Positions 61,799-64,000 of a DNA stretch of 64,000 nucleotides are shown piece by piece. Made by a program: the position numbers and the translations under genes. The stretch is from NCBI RefSeq assembly GCF_003351025.1, contig NZ_QPCG01000004.1:62001-126000 (forward strand). Reading direction: 5' to 3'. The notes below the pieces were generated by a model. It ran no database searches. It was not told where the DNA came from and was given only the letters and a program-made list of their open reading frames with translations. Source of the stretch: Mucilaginibacter endophyticus (GTDB lineage Bacteria > Bacteroidota > Bacteroidia > Sphingobacteriales > Sphingobacteriaceae). Each line of letters opens with the position of its first letter. Within the stretch, counting starts at the first letter, position 1.

Positions 61799-63307
61799 CT
61801 ACTTCAAAACAAAGCATGAAGAAGGGCTGGCTTTGTCATTGAAAACATTGCTGAGCTGCGTCGGGCCAGATACGCCATCAAAAACCATGATATTGTTTTC
61901 GCCGGCTACAAAATGCGGCCATGGTGCACCGTTTACATCGCCGGGAGCTTTGCCTTTGATAAAGTTTACCCAGTTTTGGTGTATCTGCTGAGCTAATTTT
62001 AATTCTGCCGGGTTAAAGCTATTCTTTCCGGGCAGAAACCACACATAACCTAATTCATCGGCATGAGTAGCACCGGTACCGTCGCGCTTATAATCAAAGC
62101 GGTACATCCAGGTATGATTACCTGCCCTTGATAGCGCGTTAGCCAACCGGTAACTATGCATCTGGTACATGTATTGGGTAAGCACTTTTATGGCAGCGCT
62201 ATCGGCACCTTGCTTTTTTGCTTCAGTCTCATAGTTTGATAAAATGGAGCGATAGTTATCGCCAAACCAACCATACAGCACCGTGCTATCAGGATGGTTA
62301 AGACGTTTATCAAATCCCATAAACATTTTACTCTCAAACTTATTGGTACCTATCAGGAAGCGTACCTTATCGTTCCTGTTTTTGCGGATATACTGATACG
62401 GATCCTCTGAAATAACCGAGCCATCTATCACCGGGCCAAAATAATTTGTACCCTGTGCCCCATTGCTAATTTCTGCCTGTGCTGCAATAAGTTTTTCTGC
62501 TGAGATCTTAAGCAGTTCGGCAGGTTTGGTAACACCCAGCTGGGTCATTAGCCGCTGCCTGATGCCTTTAGCAGTGACCGAATCCCGGATACATTGCACC
62601 GCGCCGCTTTCTAAAATTTGCTGGTTAAAATAGCCCTTTGATTGTGGCGTGGCCAGCAAAGCGCTGGTAAGCTTGGCGCCTGCCGATTCGCCCATTACAG
62701 TAACTTTAGCGTCATCGCCACCTAAAGCGGCAATATTTTGCCTGATCCATTTAAGGGCCATGATCAAATCAAGCAAGCCGTTGTTACCCGATGATTGATA
62801 AGCTTTGTTTACATCCCCCAAATACATAAAACCAAAAACACCGAGGCGGTAATTAATGGTTACAGTTACAACGCTGTCGTCATCGGCAAAGGCGTGACCA
62901 TTCATACCCATACCCGAACCGCCTGTAAGCGCACCGCCATGCACCCAAACCAATACCGGAAGTTTGGCTTCTTTTGATGTTGTAGGTGTATATACATTTA
63001 AAGAAAGGCAATCTTCACTTCCTTTCAATCCACCCGGACCACCGCCTTGCGATGCCGGGTTGCCAAATTTTTCGCACGAAAGCGTGTCTTTCCATGAGGT
63101 CATGGATTGCGGTGGCATAAAACGCAGAGCCCCAACCGGGGGCTTGGCATACGGAATACCTTTAAATACCAAAGTCGGCCCTTCCTCTATACCCCTGATC
63201 CATCCGCCCGATACTTTGGTCACAACTGTTTGCGCGCTACTGTCAAACGGCAAAGCAGTGCCCAGCAAAAAAACAAAAGCAGCTACAAAATGGAGAAAAC
63301 GTTTCAT
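61799..63307 (-). CDS. Secreted type-B carboxylesterase/lipase
   Basis: 502 residues with a signal peptide (FLHFVAAFVFLLGTALPFDSSAQ). Type-B carboxylesterase hallmarks: FKGIPYAKPPVGALRF, EDCLSLNVYTP, WVHGGALTGGSG (oxyanion hole), the nucleophile elbow VMGESAGAKL and a late HADELGYVW with the likely catalytic His. Hydrolyses esters in the periplasm or outside; substrate unknown. It follows the dehydrogenase-cytochrome gene at the window end (93-nt gap), which suggests related carbon-source use. Confidence 0.92.
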   Translation of the reverse strand: MKRFLHFVAAFVFLLGTALPFDSSAQTVVTKVSGGWIRGIEEGPTLVFKGIPYAKPPVGALRFMPPQSMTSWKDTLSCEKFGNPASQGGGPGGLKGSEDCLSLNVYTPTTSKEAKLPVLVWVHGGALTGGSGMGMNGHAFADDDSVVTVTINYRLGVFGFMYLGDVNKAYQSSGNNGLLDLIMALKWIRQNIAALGGDDAKVTVMGESAGAKLTSALLATPQSKGYFNQQILESGAVQCIRDSVTAKGIRQRLMTQLGVTKPAELLKISAEKLIAAQAEISNGAQGTNYFGPVIDGSVISEDPYQYIRKNRNDKVRFLIGTNKFESKMFMGFDKRLNHPDSTVLYGWFGDNYRSILSNYETEAKKQGADSAAIKVLTQYMYQMHSYRLANALSRAGNHTWMYRFDYKRDGTGATHADELGYVWFLPGKNSFNPAELKLAQQIHQNWVNFIKGKAPGDVNGAPWPHFVAGENNIMVFDGVSGPTQLSNVFNDKASPSSCFVLK

Positions 63308-63400
63308 GGCTTAAAAGTTAAAGCAAATAATGGTTGCGAGGCCCTAAAATAGCTTTAATAGCAATAAGTGTACAGGTATTTGGCCTATGTATTGATTTAT

Positions 63401-64000
63401 TTACTTCTCGTCCCTTACCTTTTTAACTTCGGCGGCTGTAACCAAACTGCTGTTGTTGCCAAAATTATTGCGGATGTAAGTTAGCACAGCCGCAATATCA
63501 GCATCGCTTAAAAAGTTGTGCTTAGGCATAGCGCTGTTATAAGGATGATTTTTCACTTTGATAGGCCCATCCAAACCATTCAGCACCACCCTTATAGCCA
63601 GGTCTTTTTCCATGAACTTACCGCCGGTAACCCATTCCGACCCGCTGAGCGGCGGGATCATGTTGCCATCGCCTTTGCCATTTTTTTGGTGGCAATTGGC
63701 GCAATAGGTGGTATATATTTTAGCACCGCCTTTCAGCATCCCTGTTTGCAAATCGCTTTTTAAAACATCGGGAAGCCTGAAGCCGGGCAGCTTTTTACGT
63801 AACTCCATTTTGGCAAGCTCGGCTTTACCAAATGAAGCCTTATTGCCTGCGTACGAGATCTTCCAGACCTTACCTTCTTCCGTTTCGCTGATATACAGTG
63901 AACCATCAGGCCCCATGGCCAAACCCATTGGGCGATACACAGCATCGCTTACGCTTACTACCGTTTTTTTGCCGGTAAAGCCATCTGCAAATATCTCCCA
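63401..64000 (-). CDS. C-terminal part of a dehydrogenase-like propeller fused to cytochrome c (partial)
   Basis: The frame is open to the window edge, so the gene starts outside. The visible 199 residues begin in a propeller blade (GLAMGPDGSLYISETEEGKVWKI) of the sorbosone/glucose-dehydrogenase type, then a linker and a class-I cytochrome c with YCANCHQKNGKGDG, the heme site, and a likely axial Met in YNSAMPKHNF. Same architecture as the protein at 1442-2869, from which it differs strongly. Last visible reverse-strand gene, upstream of the carboxylesterase. Confidence 0.85.
   Translation of the reverse strand, partial: WEIFADGFTGKKTVVSVSDAVYRPMGLAMGPDGSLYISETEEGKVWKISYAGNKASFGKAELAKMELRKKLPGFRLPDVLKSDLQTGMLKGGAKIYTTYCANCHQKNGKGDGNMIPPLSGSEWVTGGKFMEKDLAIRVVLNGLDGPIKVKNHPYNSAMPKHNFLSDADIAAVLTYIRNNFGNNSSLVTAAEVKKVRDEK

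Overview
The window looks like chromosomal DNA of a free-living Bacteroidota, most likely Sphingobacteriaceae (Mucilaginibacter/Pedobacter-like). The reasons are a SusC/SusD pair, several TonB-dependent receptors, a propeller-type hybrid histidine kinase, Bacteroidota-restricted families (DUF4295, DUF4199, DUF5074), a bacillithiol gene (bshC), A-rich start regions without obvious Shine-Dalgarno sequences, and promoters of the TTG/TTTG...TAnnTTTG type. The genus is an inference. I see no prophage, intact transposase, CRISPR array or rRNA. There is one tRNA gene (Ala, GGC) and many short palindromic intergenic repeats.

Layout. 1-9.6 kb: alpha/beta hydrolase; a sorbosone/glucose-dehydrogenase-like protein fused to cytochrome c, with a ricin-like lectin; a TonB receptor behind a perfect 24-bp palindrome; a DUF1800/DUF1501 pair. 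9.8-16.9 kb: Spy-like protein, a coding relic, two overlapping glycosyltransferase-like genes (the second STELLO-like), a membrane-anchored LuxR-type regulator, DUF4199, a LysR regulator, then ferredoxin-NADP reductase with its 2Fe-2S ferredoxin. 16.9-28.3 kb: housekeeping genes (bshC, rimO, ftsY, DUF4295, rpmG, rpmB, acs, csbD-like, Uma2, surE, lpxB). 28.4-34.1 kb: universal stress protein with a PiT phosphate transporter, four very small genes including two tandem paralogous peptides, and an MFS exporter. 34.2-39.8 kb: a vitamin B12 uptake operon read on the minus strand from a TAAATTTG promoter through a cobalamin riboswitch into a BtuB-like receptor and three surface lipoproteins, two of them beta-propellers of the BtuG kind. 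39.9-41.6 kb: a photolyase of the Fe-S-type family that lacks the Fe-S cysteines, then tRNA-Ala. 41.9-47.0 kb: a tightly coupled three-gene module (inner-membrane protein, signal-less SH3-subtilase, large exported protein) beside the relic of a UvrD-like helicase. 47.0-53.4 kb: SusD, SusC and a ROK regulator. 53.7-57.3 kb: zinc alcohol dehydrogenase with its AraC-type regulator, each preceded by the same 29-nt motif; a DUF6268 barrel protein; a small HMA-like protein. 57.3-64 kb: a 1414-residue hybrid histidine kinase, a type-B carboxylesterase, and the C-terminal part of a second dehydrogenase-cytochrome c protein running off the edge.

The best candidate for an undescribed system is the envelope module at 41951-46399: the genes overlap or nearly touch, the parts would act in different compartments, and it sits between a tRNA gene and a decayed helicase. 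Other points to follow up are the cysteine-poor photolyase, the repeat-encoded lipoprotein signal at 24628, the paired AraC operators, the tandem peptides at 31219-31552, and the B12 operon with two different propeller lipoproteins.
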